DNA of 64,000 nt from JAOBAU01 sp034667465 (GTDB lineage: Bacteria > Acidobacteriota > Thermoanaerobaculia > Gp7-AA8): positions 1 through 64,000 of the forward strand of contig JAXDJV010000007.1 of the NCBI GenBank assembly GCA_034667465.1, in the 5' to 3' direction. How positions within the stretch are numbered: the stretch's first letter is position 1; every line of letters starts with the position of its first letter. Below the pieces are notes generated by a model, which saw only the letters and a list, made by a program, of their open reading frames with translations, did not search any database and was not told the origin of the DNA. Below, in pieces: positions 45,656 to 54,065 of the stretch. The position numbers were made by a program, and so were the translations under genes.

Positions 45656-45856
45656 GTGGAGTCGCCATTTCTGGTGGTCTCGAAGACGTCCTCGCTGCCC
45701 ACAGAGATGGGCAATCTGGTCGTGATCGGGCCGCACTTCTCGAACATCGAGACGCGCCCCCCGCGAGCGCTCGAGAGGGGGGGCTCGTGCCGCTGTCTCG
45801 AGTGTCGAGAATACTGCTTCCAGAAGCTCTCCATGAATGTGCCGCACACGGTTTAA
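45656..45856 (+). CDS. Possible 66-residue protein with CxCxxC
   Basis: A GTG-started frame with GGGAGG ten bases upstream and strongly GC-biased third codon positions, as in genuine genes here. It contains GSCRCLECREYCF, a possible metal or disulfide site. No homologous family is recognised. The start is uncertain. Confidence 0.4.
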   Translation: MESPFLVVSKTSSLPTEMGNLVVIGPHFSNIETRPPRALERGGSCRCLECREYCFQKLSMNVPHTV

Positions 45857-46231
45857 TGAACGTGTTCTCACACCTGAGCGCACTTTCACATCCAGGTTCC
45901 GCCGCCGCCTCGCGCGCTCACTGCACGCCCATCCGCGGCGGCGGATAACTCCGAAATAGATAGGGCAACAATGCCCTCGTGCGACCACCGGCCGCATCTA
46001 CGTCGGTACCTCTCCCGAAGCCGTCGGCACTCCCGTGCGGATGGCGCGCTCTTTCGGCACCACGTTTTTCAGGCCACATGATCACTCGTGACTCGTTACT
46101 GTTCTCCGCAGTCGGTGCGCAACCCGCGCACTTGCGGTCCAGCGTCACGACCATCGTGTGTCCTGCGTGATTCCGGTCCAGCGCCGTCCGCCCGGGGGCG
46201 CTGACGCGCCTCGGAAAAGGGAGGACATCAC
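45857..46231. other. Intergenic region, no gene seen
   Basis: About 375 bases without a convincing frame on either strand. It probably contains the promoter of the plus-strand series that starts at 46232. Confidence 0.4.
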
Positions 46232-46747
46232 GTGCATCTCATCACCATTTCTAAACGACCCTATACCGTTATCAACGGGAAGGATTTTGCCGCATACCGA
46301 TGGCACGAGCCCGACCGTCACGGACCCATATTCATCCAGGTCGCTGGCCGCACGCAGCTCACGAAGGAGGATCTGCCGACCGACGACTGGATCGTGCTTC
46401 AGAACCGCACAGGCGTGACACGCATCAGCACCGCGTGGCGCAAGCCCTGGTTCGACTACAAGCTCGATGCGACCCGGAAGCTCGCCTTTCTTGGCGCATC
46501 GACATCAGGTTCCTTCTACCTCGGGCTTCGCTACCTCGTCCGCCGCTTCGGCGTCACGACGGACGAAGGCACCATCGCCGCACGCGCAGCGGATCTCGCA
46601 ACCAGCATCGACGCACCCTATGGCTTCATCTTCGAGAAGACGCGCGACACCGCGCTCACGGGGACAGAGCTCGTCACGCTCGATGTCCCGTCGTACTTTG
46701 ACGCAACGGCAACCGCGGAGCTTCTCGGCATCCGGAGTGCGGCATGA
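46232..46747 (+). CDS. Hypothetical protein of the element, 171 residues
   Basis: GTG start with GGGAGG seven bases upstream. The protein begins MHLITISKRPYTVINGKDFA and contains a strand-rich region (HGPIFIQVAGRTQL). It also has SGSFYLGLRYLVRRFGVTTD, a possible amphipathic helix. No motif is recognised. It overlaps the next gene by four bases and opens the long plus-strand run of element genes. Confidence 0.6.
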   Translation: MHLITISKRPYTVINGKDFAAYRWHEPDRHGPIFIQVAGRTQLTKEDLPTDDWIVLQNRTGVTRISTAWRKPWFDYKLDATRKLAFLGASTSGSFYLGLRYLVRRFGVTTDEGTIAARAADLATSIDAPYGFIFEKTRDTALTGTELVTLDVPSYFDATATAELLGIRSAA

Positions 46748-47028
46748 CCGAACCGATCAGGGTCCGCGCTCTCAGTATCCCTGACGACGACTGGATGAAC
46801 GGCGGGGCCGACGCCAATCACCTCACGACCATCCTCGTCATCAACGGCACGTTCCATCACCTCGAAGCGATCCGCGTGATCGAGGACGAGGACGGCCGCC
46901 ACCAGGCAGCATCCGCTGACTTCGAGGACACCGTCGACGCAATGCTCACGATCGGCGGCGATGGGCCGTTCGACACGGTGACGATCCGCGGCGACACCTA
47001 CGTCCTCGTCGTCATTCCCTTCCAGTAG
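46744..47028 (+). CDS. Hypothetical protein of the element, 94 residues
   Basis: Starts at an ATG overlapping the upstream stop (ATGA). Acidic and strand-rich (NHLTTILVINGTFHHLEAIR near the middle, TYVLVVIPFQ at the end). No cysteines and no membrane segment. Translational coupling with the 171-residue protein suggests they work together. Confidence 0.6.
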   Translation: MTEPIRVRALSIPDDDWMNGGADANHLTTILVINGTFHHLEAIRVIEDEDGRHQAASADFEDTVDAMLTIGGDGPFDTVTIRGDTYVLVVIPFQ

Positions 47029-47036
47029 TCCTCCGT

Positions 47037-47050
47037 CGCTAACCAACCCT
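47037..47050 (+). repeat. Conserved 14-bp leader motif, copy 1
   Basis: CGCTAACCAACCCT occurs here and again at 53013-53026. In both places a TCAAC-TGAAAGGAGC sequence with the ribosome binding site follows and then the ATG of a small protein. Confidence 0.7.
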
Positions 47051-47095
47051 AAGACACCCGACGTTCCATCAATAGTTCAACTGAAAGGAGCGGCC

Positions 47096-47314
47096 ATGTT
47101 CGCTCTCAAGAAGGTCGTCATGGTCTGCGCCTGCGGGCACTCCAAGCGTGACCATTGGTGCACCAAGCTCCGACCTCAAGGCACGTGCCTTGTCTCCCCC
47201 TGCTCCGCCTTCGATGCGGAACCCATCTGCAAGTGCGGTCATGGAAAGAAGGCGCACGCCAAAGGTTCCTGCCACGAAGGTGACAGCTGCAAAGAGTTCC
47301 GACCAACCTCGTAA
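47096..47314 (+). CDS. 72-residue cysteine-rich zinc-binding mini-protein
   Basis: ATG preceded by GAAAGGAGCGGCC. Two copies of a CxCGHxKxxH motif are visible (VCACGHSKRDHWC and ICKCGHGKKAHAKGSC), with further Cys in TCLVSPCSAF and GDSCKEF. Each copy could bind a zinc ion. It resembles the mini-proteins on the opposite strand at 43.5-44.6 kb and may share their role. Confidence 0.7.
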   Translation: MFALKKVVMVCACGHSKRDHWCTKLRPQGTCLVSPCSAFDAEPICKCGHGKKAHAKGSCHEGDSCKEFRPTS

Positions 47315-47591
47315 CAGAAGGCATCACTGCTCTGCATGCGGGCAAGAAGTTTCCCGCGTAATCGCGAACGAGCGCCGCGTGCGTCCTCCTCATGATTGAG
47401 GCATTCGGCGCTGCACCGGCCCATCTGCGCGCGCTCTCCCAACCGCGGAACTCCCAACCTACAAGACTCCGCAGGAAGAGCCTGGTCACCAGGTTCTCGC
47501 GGAAATTACGAACGGGACCACGAGTCCCAAGAAGGAGGAATGCGACCTAAAACGGAAGTCCCAAACCAGTCTGAGTAAAGCAAGCAGTGCA

Positions 47592-47620
47592 CCCTCGCGC
47601 GTCTTGCGCGGGGGTTTCCT
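47592..47620 (+). terminator. Strong hairpin followed by T/C run before the methyltransferase-helicase gene
   Basis: Arms CCCTCGCGC (47592-47600) and GCGCGGGGG (47606-47614) pair over nine positions with one G-T, around GTCTT. TTTCCTTTCC follows. It may end the transcript of the small genes or attenuate the large gene that starts 40 bases later. The rest of the 47315-47653 gap shows no credible gene. Confidence 0.5.
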
Positions 47621-47653
47621 TTCCAACCTACGAACAGAGAAGGAGGCACACCT

Positions 47654-50600
47654 GTGTCCATGGTCGACGTGTCGCCCGGCACCGCCTATGCGGGCCGCGA
47701 GGCGAATCACGCACTCTCATTCCGGCAGTTCAACAAGTCGAAGCACGCGCAGTACTTCACCCCCGTCTGGCTCGCCGAGTTGCTCTTCGAGGTGTTCAAC
47801 CCGCTCATCCCACCGGAGGGTCCCGCCACCATTTCTGTTCTTGACCCCACCTGCGGCAGCGGGCGTTTGCTCGCACCTTTCAAAGCCGCAGGTGCACTGG
47901 TCCTCGGGATTGAACTCGACCAGCTCGCCGCCGACCACGCACGCTTCGCCATCGGGAACCAGAACGTCCGCACCGGTGATCTCCTCGATTACCGCAATCT
48001 CCTCGCCGGCTTCTCGCTCGTCGTCACGAATCCGCCCTACGGCATCTTCTGGACCCCACCCGACGCTGGTGAGGTCTGGACGTGCGAAACCTCCGGAGGG
48101 CTCATCGAGAGCCAGGGGGCAACACTCGAGATCGCAGCACGATCGCTCGTCTACGGCGGCTATCTCGTTGCCATCATCCCGACAAGCACCTTCCAGAACG
48201 CGAAGGACCGCTTCCTCCGCGACATTCTCTACACGCAGTTCGAACCCCTGCTCCAGGCGACGCTCCCGAACCTCTTCGCCGAGGAGTATGGCATCCCGGT
48301 CGAGGTCGACCTCGTCATCGCGCGCCGCACACACCGGGGACACGGAAGTGCATGGCAACCGGCGAATCTCACCGTCGACGATGACGACGGGCCTGGACGC
48401 CTTCGCTACGCACTCACCCGATCCCTCCTCGACGCGCCAAAGGTTCCTGTCTCCACCCACACTCCCGTTCCCGTTCTTTCGCGTTTGCTTGCCGTCACAC
48501 CCTCGACCGCCGTCCGCGTCACCCCGAAGGGCCTCAAGGCTGCCGCCGATGTCGATGGCCTCCTGAACTTCCTCGACGAAACCGTGACCGCGTTCGACCC
48601 CGTCCGCGGTATCGAGCACGGCATGGTGTCGGCGACGCTCTCGCCGGCATCACTCCTGACGCTCGGGCCACGGGCCGGCGTCGAGTCGCTTGCATGGCTC
48701 GGCTTCGATCCCGCGATCTCCGAGCGCGACCAGGCAACGATCTCCCGCCTGCAGGAGAAGTACCGCATCCTCAAAACCCCGATCTATCCGCCCGAAGCCC
48801 ACCAACGCCTCGCATACATCGAAGACAAGAGCTACACCGCGAAAGACACGCTCACCGTCGACGACCAGCCGTGTTTCACCGAAGGCAAGGCGTACCACCT
48901 GCGGCCGTCGTGGATTCGCAACCGCGAAGTCGCGTCAGTCGAGACCGTCTTCGATGAACGCGAAGGGAAGGAGGTCGAACTCATCACCTCCGTCGATCGC
49001 GGGTATCTCGCATTTCAGGTCGTCACCGATTCCGGCCAACGGACCTTTCGCGAGGTCGATGCCGCCGATGTCGAACTCCTCACCGCAGCCTTCGAGCTTC
49101 CCGATGTTCCGGATCTCACCACCATCGTTCCAGCGCGCGTCGCGCAACACCGCATCGTGGTTTCGCGCGTCGCACCGTTTTTGTTCCCGTTTCAGCAAGA
49201 AGACGTTGCCCGTTTGGCAGTCAAACCGTTCGGCTATCTCGGATACGAGCAGGGCGGCGGCAAGACAGTTACGGCTGCGGCCTGGGCGCGTGTGCGCGGC
49301 TTCAAGCGCGTGCTCGTCGTCTGCCAGTCATCGCTCGTTGAGAATTGGCTGAGCGAGCTTCGCCAGTTCGGCTTTCCGGTACAGCGCCTCACGACACACG
49401 CAGCCGTGGACGTCATTCAAGACGAGAAGCGAAGGAGGCTTCTCCCGAAGGACACCCAGTTCTACATCACCTCATTCGAATTCCTCTCGCTCACCGGCCC
49501 GCGCGTGTATGACGCGTGGAGCTGCCAGACCTTCACGAAAGACGGGCAGATTCATCACTCCGTCATGGACAACACGAAGGCCACCTGCGCTGTCTGCAAG
49601 CGTGCCTACGCCGATGTGGTGAAGGAGTGCCCGCGCTGCGCCGATGTCTCCGCGTGGACGGGTGAACACTGCAACGCCTGCGGCTACCAAGCCTGGTCCG
49701 CGTCGCGCGATAGCCATCAGTGGCCGGCATACAAGCGCGTGCAAAAACTTTTCTCGGCGGTCCTTGTCGACGAGGCGCAGCTCGCGAAGTCGAAGAACAC
49801 GCTCCGGGGCCGTGCCATCCGCGCGCTGAAGCCGAAGGGCAAACTCATTCTCACGGGCACGCTCATGAAGGGCTTCGCGCACGACATCTTCTGGAATGTG
49901 GCGTGGCTCCTCGGCTTCGACAACCCGCTGTTTCCGTACGCCTACCGCGGCGGGACCAAACGGTTTCTCTCTGAGTTCTCCACTATCCAGTTTGTCTCCC
50001 GGCAGTTCGAAGACACCCTGTCCGAAGGCCGAGGGAAAGTGCTTCCCGAGGTCAGCAACCTCAACCGTTTCTGGCGCCTCATGGCGTCCTTCTCTGTACG
50101 GCGCCGCAAGGACGACATCTTCGTCCTTCCGCCGAAACAGCGCCAAATCGTGCTCCTCAACATGGACGGCGCGCACCGCGGCCTCTATGCCGGCTATGCC
50201 GAATGGGCGCAGAACGCCATCGCCAAGGCGCTCCGCGAATCAGACGGAAATCCGAACATGGGCATCATCTCCGGCGCGCTCTGGAAGCTCCGCTACGCAG
50301 CAACCTGTCCGGTCGCCCGCGACTATCTCGACCGCGGTGTTCTCGAAGCGGAGACATGGAACAAGCTCGAAAAGATTCGCGAGCTTGTCCGTGCCGCCGC
50401 GGATCGCGGCGAGAAGACCATCATCTTCTCGGGTCTCCGCGTCATGGTCGCCGCCATCGTGCGGCATCTGAGGCAGCACGGACTCGCCGTGCTGCCCATC
50501 ACCGCCGAGGTGCAGGCAAAGAAACGCTTCGGGCTCATTCAGGAGTTCTCGCGTTCCCCCGATGTCTGCGCCATCGTCGCATCGCTCAATTGCCTCAACC

Positions 50601-51055
50601 GCGGCTTCACGATCACCGCCGCGAACCACGTCATCCTCGTAGACTTGGAGTACTCCCCCGAAGCCACCGAACAGGCGGAAGATCGCGTGCACCGGCCCGG
50701 CCAAACCAAGCCCGTCCACATCCACTATCTCCTCTCGCGCGACACGATCGACCAAGTCATGCATGAGATCCTCGTGCAGAAAGCCCAAGCCATCCGGCAC
50801 GCCATCGACGGCAAGGCCCGGTTCGAAGATGTCGCCGAGATCCTGAAGCGCGTCACCGGCGATGTGCAGCTGGAAATCGCGAAGCGCATCCAGCTGCTCC
50901 CTCCGATCGTCCCTGACATCCAGCTGCAGCCGCTCGCCCTCAGCCCAATTGTTGTTCCCGATGTTCTCTCCGCAGTCACGCTCGACGAGCGCCTCGAGCC
51001 CTTCATGATCCAGATTCCAGCGATCGTGAAGCAGCTCTCGCTCTTCGGCCTCTAA
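47654..51055 (+). CDS. Adenine-specific DNA methyltransferase fused to SNF2-family helicase
   Basis: 1133 residues, GTG start after GGAGGCACACCT. Residues about 25-250 are an N6-adenine methyltransferase: QYFTPVWLAELLF, SAM motif DPTCGSGRLLAPF near residue 64 and catalytic NPPYG near 125. Residues about 520-1050 are a SNF2/DEAD-like helicase: GYEQGGGKTVTAAAW (Walker A), VLVDEAQLAKS, LILTGTLMKG and EQAEDRVHRPGQ (motif VI). Between the two helicase motifs lies a four-CxxC zinc insert (CAVCKRAYADVVKECPRC, then CNACG). No nuclease domain is seen. Such fusions occur in phages and conjugative elements and may protect incoming DNA from restriction, as P1 DarB does. Confidence 0.85.
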   Translation: MSMVDVSPGTAYAGREANHALSFRQFNKSKHAQYFTPVWLAELLFEVFNPLIPPEGPATISVLDPTCGSGRLLAPFKAAGALVLGIELDQLAADHARFAIGNQNVRTGDLLDYRNLLAGFSLVVTNPPYGIFWTPPDAGEVWTCETSGGLIESQGATLEIAARSLVYGGYLVAIIPTSTFQNAKDRFLRDILYTQFEPLLQATLPNLFAEEYGIPVEVDLVIARRTHRGHGSAWQPANLTVDDDDGPGRLRYALTRSLLDAPKVPVSTHTPVPVLSRLLAVTPSTAVRVTPKGLKAAADVDGLLNFLDETVTAFDPVRGIEHGMVSATLSPASLLTLGPRAGVESLAWLGFDPAISERDQATISRLQEKYRILKTPIYPPEAHQRLAYIEDKSYTAKDTLTVDDQPCFTEGKAYHLRPSWIRNREVASVETVFDEREGKEVELITSVDRGYLAFQVVTDSGQRTFREVDAADVELLTAAFELPDVPDLTTIVPARVAQHRIVVSRVAPFLFPFQQEDVARLAVKPFGYLGYEQGGGKTVTAAAWARVRGFKRVLVVCQSSLVENWLSELRQFGFPVQRLTTHAAVDVIQDEKRRRLLPKDTQFYITSFEFLSLTGPRVYDAWSCQTFTKDGQIHHSVMDNTKATCAVCKRAYADVVKECPRCADVSAWTGEHCNACGYQAWSASRDSHQWPAYKRVQKLFSAVLVDEAQLAKSKNTLRGRAIRALKPKGKLILTGTLMKGFAHDIFWNVAWLLGFDNPLFPYAYRGGTKRFLSEFSTIQFVSRQFEDTLSEGRGKVLPEVSNLNRFWRLMASFSVRRRKDDIFVLPPKQRQIVLLNMDGAHRGLYAGYAEWAQNAIAKALRESDGNPNMGIISGALWKLRYAATCPVARDYLDRGVLEAETWNKLEKIRELVRAAADRGEKTIIFSGLRVMVAAIVRHLRQHGLAVLPITAEVQAKKRFGLIQEFSRSPDVCAIVASLNCLNRGFTITAANHVILVDLEYSPEATEQAEDRVHRPGQTKPVHIHYLLSRDTIDQVMHEILVQKAQAIRHAIDGKARFEDVAEILKRVTGDVQLEIAKRIQLLPPIVPDIQLQPLALSPIVVPDVLSAVTLDERLEPFMIQIPAIVKQLSLFGL

Positions 51056-51118
51056 CACCACCACCGGGCGGCATCCGCCGCCTCCTCCATCCACCACTAC
51101 GTTTCGAAGGAGTCCTCT

Positions 51119-51451
51119 ATGGACCTGTATCCATCCTCTGTGCGCGCAGCGCTTGCGCGTTTCCCGCTTGGTTCGCAGGAGCGCCTCGGCGATCAGGCGA
51201 AGGTCATCGTCAAATACTTCTTCCCGGCCGGCCGCTACACCTTCTACGTCACCGAGGGCGAAAAGGAGGGCACCGATGTGCGCCTCTTCGGCTACTGCGT
51301 CTCGGCACTCGGCGAAGACTGCGACGAATGGGGCTACACGATGCTCTCCGAGTTGCAAAGCCTGCGCGTCCGCGGGCTCACGATGGAACGCGATCTCCAC
51401 TTTCCGATCGCCACCCGCACCGTGGCCGACGCCCTCGCACGCGCTGCATGA
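51119..51451 (+). CDS. DUF2958-family protein
   Basis: 110 residues, start well placed after GAAGGAGTCCTCT. The family pattern is clear: PLGSQERLGDQAKVIVKYFF, AGRYTFYVTEGEKEG, FGYCVSALGE and GLTMERDLHFP. DUF2958 proteins are found almost only on plasmids, integrative elements and phages beside methyltransferase-helicase and RadC genes. Their function is unknown. Confidence 0.8.
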   Translation: MDLYPSSVRAALARFPLGSQERLGDQAKVIVKYFFPAGRYTFYVTEGEKEGTDVRLFGYCVSALGEDCDEWGYTMLSELQSLRVRGLTMERDLHFPIATRTVADALARAA

Positions 51452-51496
51452 ACCCCGCACTCAACCACCACCACACGCAAGAAAGGAGATTCACCC

Positions 51497-51924
51497 ATGG
51501 ACATCGTCCTGAAGCTTCGAGAACTGCGCCGCCTGCGCGGGCTCAGTCAGAAAGACGTCGGCCGCCTCTCCGGCGTCGGCGAAAAGACCGTCAGCTCGTT
51601 TGAAACAGGCGACCGCATCGACTCCATGAAGCTCTCGCAGCTGCGAAAACTCCTGCGTCTCTACAACATCACCGAAGATGACTTCTTCAGCCACAAGCTG
51701 GACGATCTCTTCGATCCCGAATCGCTCCTCCAGCAAACGCGCGAAGACGCACTCCTCGCCGGCCTGGGGGAGCTATCCCCTCCCTGCGCGACGCGCTCCT
51801 GGAGCGCTTCGAGTTCATGCTGCAGGCAGCACAACTCGCAGCGGCATCAGAGCAGTCACGGAACACACCCGTCCCTCCCAGCGCGCGTCCCCTCGCTCCG
51901 TCCCGGCTCCACGCCGTCGCGTGA
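51497..51924 (+). pseudogene. Xre-type helix-turn-helix regulator, frameshifted
   Basis: The first 90 residues are a sound Xre-type regulator (LRELRRLRGLSQKDVGRLSG, then KTVSSFETGDRID). At the G run 51766-51770 the frame changes. One extra G would restore GGAIPSLRDALLERFEFMLQ and a proper end at 51924, where the stop overlaps the ribosome binding site of the next gene. As given, the frame reads through to 52372 with nonsense composition. The likely true protein has about 142 residues. Confidence 0.75.
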
Positions 51925-51936
51925 GGAGGTGATGGG

Positions 51937-52170
51937 ATGCGCGCTATCGCTCGTGACCCTTTCGCACGGATTACCCTCGTGCGCGAGACCATCCAGCCGC
52001 TTGTCGGCAACCACACCTGTGATTTCTGCGGCGGCGTCGGGATCAGTCGACGCCGCCGCTTTCCCTTCCTCTACCGCTTCGGCACCGAGCCGGACGCGGT
52101 TCATCCGCGCGTTGCCTGGCACCGAGGAGCGTTTTGCTCCCGGTCCTGCCACGACGCGTATCACGGCTAA
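51937..52170 (+). CDS. 77-residue putative zinc-binding protein
   Basis: Starts after GAGGAGGTGATGGG. It has TCDFCGGVGISRRRR and a C-terminal FCSRSCHDAYHG, so two CxxC or CxxxC pairs 40 residues apart could form one zinc site. This resembles small treble-clef proteins. It sits between the regulator and the ribbon-helix-helix gene. Confidence 0.6.
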   Translation: MRAIARDPFARITLVRETIQPLVGNHTCDFCGGVGISRRRRFPFLYRFGTEPDAVHPRVAWHRGAFCSRSCHDAYHG

Positions 52171-52183
52171 GAAAGGAGCCCCC

Positions 52184-52372
52184 ATGTACCGCACTGTCCA
52201 CGCGCATCTCTGCCTCCCGCAAGAGACCGCCCGAAGGCTCGATCGCCTGCGCCGCGGCTCGCATCAGCCGCTCGCCCGCTTCATCAACGCTGTCCTGGCC
52301 GACTACCTTGACGGCACACGCGCCGCGCGTTCTCCGCGCCGCCCGCACCCGTCTCGGCGGAGGGCCGCATGA
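52184..52372 (+). CDS. Ribbon-helix-helix-like protein, copy 1, coupled to RadC
   Basis: 62 residues after GAAAGGAGCCCCC. VHAHLCLPQETARRLDRLRR followed by RFINAVLADYLDG fits the strand-helix-helix pattern of CopG/Arc-type DNA-binding dimers. The tail is very basic. Its stop overlaps the radC start as ATGA. A second, diverged copy stands in the same relation to the second radC. Confidence 0.6.
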   Translation: MYRTVHAHLCLPQETARRLDRLRRGSHQPLARFINAVLADYLDGTRAARSPRRPHPSRRRAA

Positions 52373-53007
52373 ACGCTCCTGAGGTCTCAGGGGAAACGCC
52401 GCTTGATCGGCTCTACCGCGCCGGCGCCGAAGCGCTCTCGGACGCGGAGCTCGTCTCACTGCTCATGGACCGAACCGTGCCGCACTCACAGATGCTCGTG
52501 CGCGACGGCCTGCCCGCGTTCGCTCGTGTGGCCTGGACGCGCAGCAGGCAACCCGTCACGAGGAGGCAGGCTGCGCGCGTCGTCGTCAGCCTGGAACTCG
52601 GTCGCCGCCTTGCCTCGATCACCGACGATCGAGAACCAATCGGCGACCCGCTGGCGCTCGGGCACAGGCTCATCGCCCGGTACGGACACCATGTGCAGGA
52701 ACGGGTCGGAGCCATCTATCTCGATTCGAGGAATCGCGTCCTGCGCGAGCGGGAGATCTACATCGGGACGCTCCACAGCGCTATGGTCTCCACGCGTGAT
52801 GTCCTGCGCTTTGCGCTCGACGATCACGCAGCGTCGCTCATCGTTTTTCATAACCACCCCAGCGGCTGTCCCGATCCGTCTGGAGAAGATCTCCTCTTTA
52901 CGAGAACGCTCGTCGAAGCGGGGAAGGTCCTCGGCGTCGAGGTCCTCGATCACCTGATCCTGGGCGCCAACCGGTACGTCTCGCTGAAACAGCGCGGCGT
53001 CCTGTGA
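52369..53007 (+). CDS. RadC-like JAB-domain protein, copy 1
   Basis: 212 residues. The short N-terminus has LDRLYRAGAEALSDAELVSL, typical of RadC. The JAB/MPN metalloprotease-like domain carries GAIYLDSRNRVL, GTLHSAMVSTRDVL and the metal motif HNHPSGCPDPSGED. Despite the name, RadC-type proteins are not proven repair factors and are often carried by mobile elements. Metal residues are intact. Confidence 0.85.
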   Translation: MNAPEVSGETPLDRLYRAGAEALSDAELVSLLMDRTVPHSQMLVRDGLPAFARVAWTRSRQPVTRRQAARVVVSLELGRRLASITDDREPIGDPLALGHRLIARYGHHVQERVGAIYLDSRNRVLREREIYIGTLHSAMVSTRDVLRFALDDHAASLIVFHNHPSGCPDPSGEDLLFTRTLVEAGKVLGVEVLDHLILGANRYVSLKQRGVL

Positions 53008-53012
53008 TCCCA

Positions 53013-53026
53013 CGCTAACCAACCCT
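53013..53026 (+). repeat. Conserved 14-bp leader motif, copy 2
   Basis: CGCTAACCAACCCT, identical to 47037-47050. Here too a TCAACCTGAAAGGAGC sequence leads to an ATG (53048). Probably a shared 5' regulatory element of the mobile element. Confidence 0.7.
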
Positions 53027-53047
53027 TCAACCTGAAAGGAGCCTGCC

Positions 53048-53245
53048 ATGCATCGCATCGGTCGGACACTCGTTCGTCTTTCGCCCGCCAATCGGCGCCA
53101 CGTCGATGGGCTACGCCCCAATTCCTCCGTCCCACGAGAGCGCCTCGTGAACACCATCTTGCGCGTCTCCCTAGAAACCCGGCAGCCGAGCCCCAGCTAT
53201 CGCGATGGAGGGCCGCATGATTTTTCGAATCGCGGATCTTCCTGA
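53048..53245 (+). CDS. Ribbon-helix-helix-like protein, copy 2
   Basis: 65 residues after GAAAGGAGCCTGCC. TLVRLSPANRRHVDGLRPNS and RLVNTILRVSLE line up with the first copy (strand, helix, then an R-x-x-N-x-x-L helix). Its C-terminus overlaps the second radC by 29 bases in another frame, so the last 10 to 15 residues may be unimportant. Role presumably as copy 1. Confidence 0.5.
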   Translation: MHRIGRTLVRLSPANRRHVDGLRPNSSVPRERLVNTILRVSLETRQPSPSYRDGGPHDFSNRGSS

Positions 53246-53891
53246 GGACGAGCACCCTTTACATCGTCTCTTTTCGCACGGACCCACAACCCTGTCGGAC
53301 GCCGAACTTCTCTCGCTCGTTCTAGCCACGGGAACCCACGGCAAGACTTCCCTCGATCTCGCTCGTGAGATTCTCGTCCACGGACTTGAGTCCGCTGCGC
53401 GACGAGATTGGACGACGTACCGACAGTTCGGTGATATGGGGCGAGTCAAGGCCGCGCGAGTGGCCGCCTCATTCGAGTTGGGGCGACGTGCAGCGATAAC
53501 ACGAAGGCCGACGTCCGAGCCGGTGCGCGACGCGGAGGCGGTTGCTCGTCCTCTGCTTTCTCAATACCGACATGCTACGCAGGAACGTTTCGGAGCGATC
53601 TGCCTGGACGCCAAGAATCGCGTCGTCAGTCAACGCGAGTTGTATGTCGGCACACTCAACTCGGCCACGATCTCCACGAGGGACGTACTCCGATACGCTT
53701 TGGATGAGCATGCTGCCAGCGTAATCGTCTTTCACAACCATACCTCCGGGGATCCCACTCCGTCCCCTGAGGACCTCATCTTCACGAGGAAATTGGTCGA
53801 CGCAGGGAAGTTGCTCGGCATCGAAGTCGTCGATCATCTCATTCTCGGTGTCGACAACTTCATCTCTTTGAAACAGCGAGGAGCGATCTGA
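53217..53891 (+). CDS. RadC-like JAB-domain protein, copy 2
   Basis: 224 residues from the ATG at 53217 after GGAGGGCCGC. It is related to the first RadC but diverged: GPTTLSDAELLSLVLATGT, GAICLDAKNRVV, GTLNSATISTRDVL and the metal motif HNHTSGDPTPSPED. It ends LKQRGAI, like the first copy (LKQRGVL). A perfect terminator follows. The pairing with a ribbon-helix-helix gene repeats the arrangement just upstream. Confidence 0.87.
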   Translation: MIFRIADLPEDEHPLHRLFSHGPTTLSDAELLSLVLATGTHGKTSLDLAREILVHGLESAARRDWTTYRQFGDMGRVKAARVAASFELGRRAAITRRPTSEPVRDAEAVARPLLSQYRHATQERFGAICLDAKNRVVSQRELYVGTLNSATISTRDVLRYALDEHAASVIVFHNHTSGDPTPSPEDLIFTRKLVDAGKLLGIEVVDHLILGVDNFISLKQRGAI

Positions 53892-53910
53892 TTGCTCTCA
53901 TCTTCTTCCA

Positions 53911-53940
53911 ACGGCAGGGCTTAGGCCCTGCCGTTTTTTT
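53911..53940 (+). terminator. Rho-independent terminator after the second radC
   Basis: Arms ACGGCAGGGC and GCCCTGCCGT pair perfectly over ten positions around TTAG, followed by seven T. It closes the radC transcript and separates it from the preQ0/Dpd genes. Confidence 0.93.
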
Positions 53941-54065
53941 GAGCTCGATTCTGCGTAGCCCGATGGCGCGACAGCATGTTACGCTAGGCAACACGGAGAG
54001 ACAGATGGGGACGTTCTTGACGGTACGTGACGAGATCGACCACTCTGCAACGTCCTGGAACCAAT

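Noticed and set aside
45327..45668. 113-codon minus-strand frame ending inside the start of the CFI-box gene
   Set aside because: No ribosome binding site at its ATG and no recognisable domain. It partly overlaps a better-supported plus frame at 45656. It could still be a coupled upstream gene.
47539..47580. 12-residue leader peptide (MRPKTEVPNQSE) after AAGGAGGA
   Set aside because: The Shine-Dalgarno lies almost directly on the ATG, too close for initiation, and no regulatory codon run is present.
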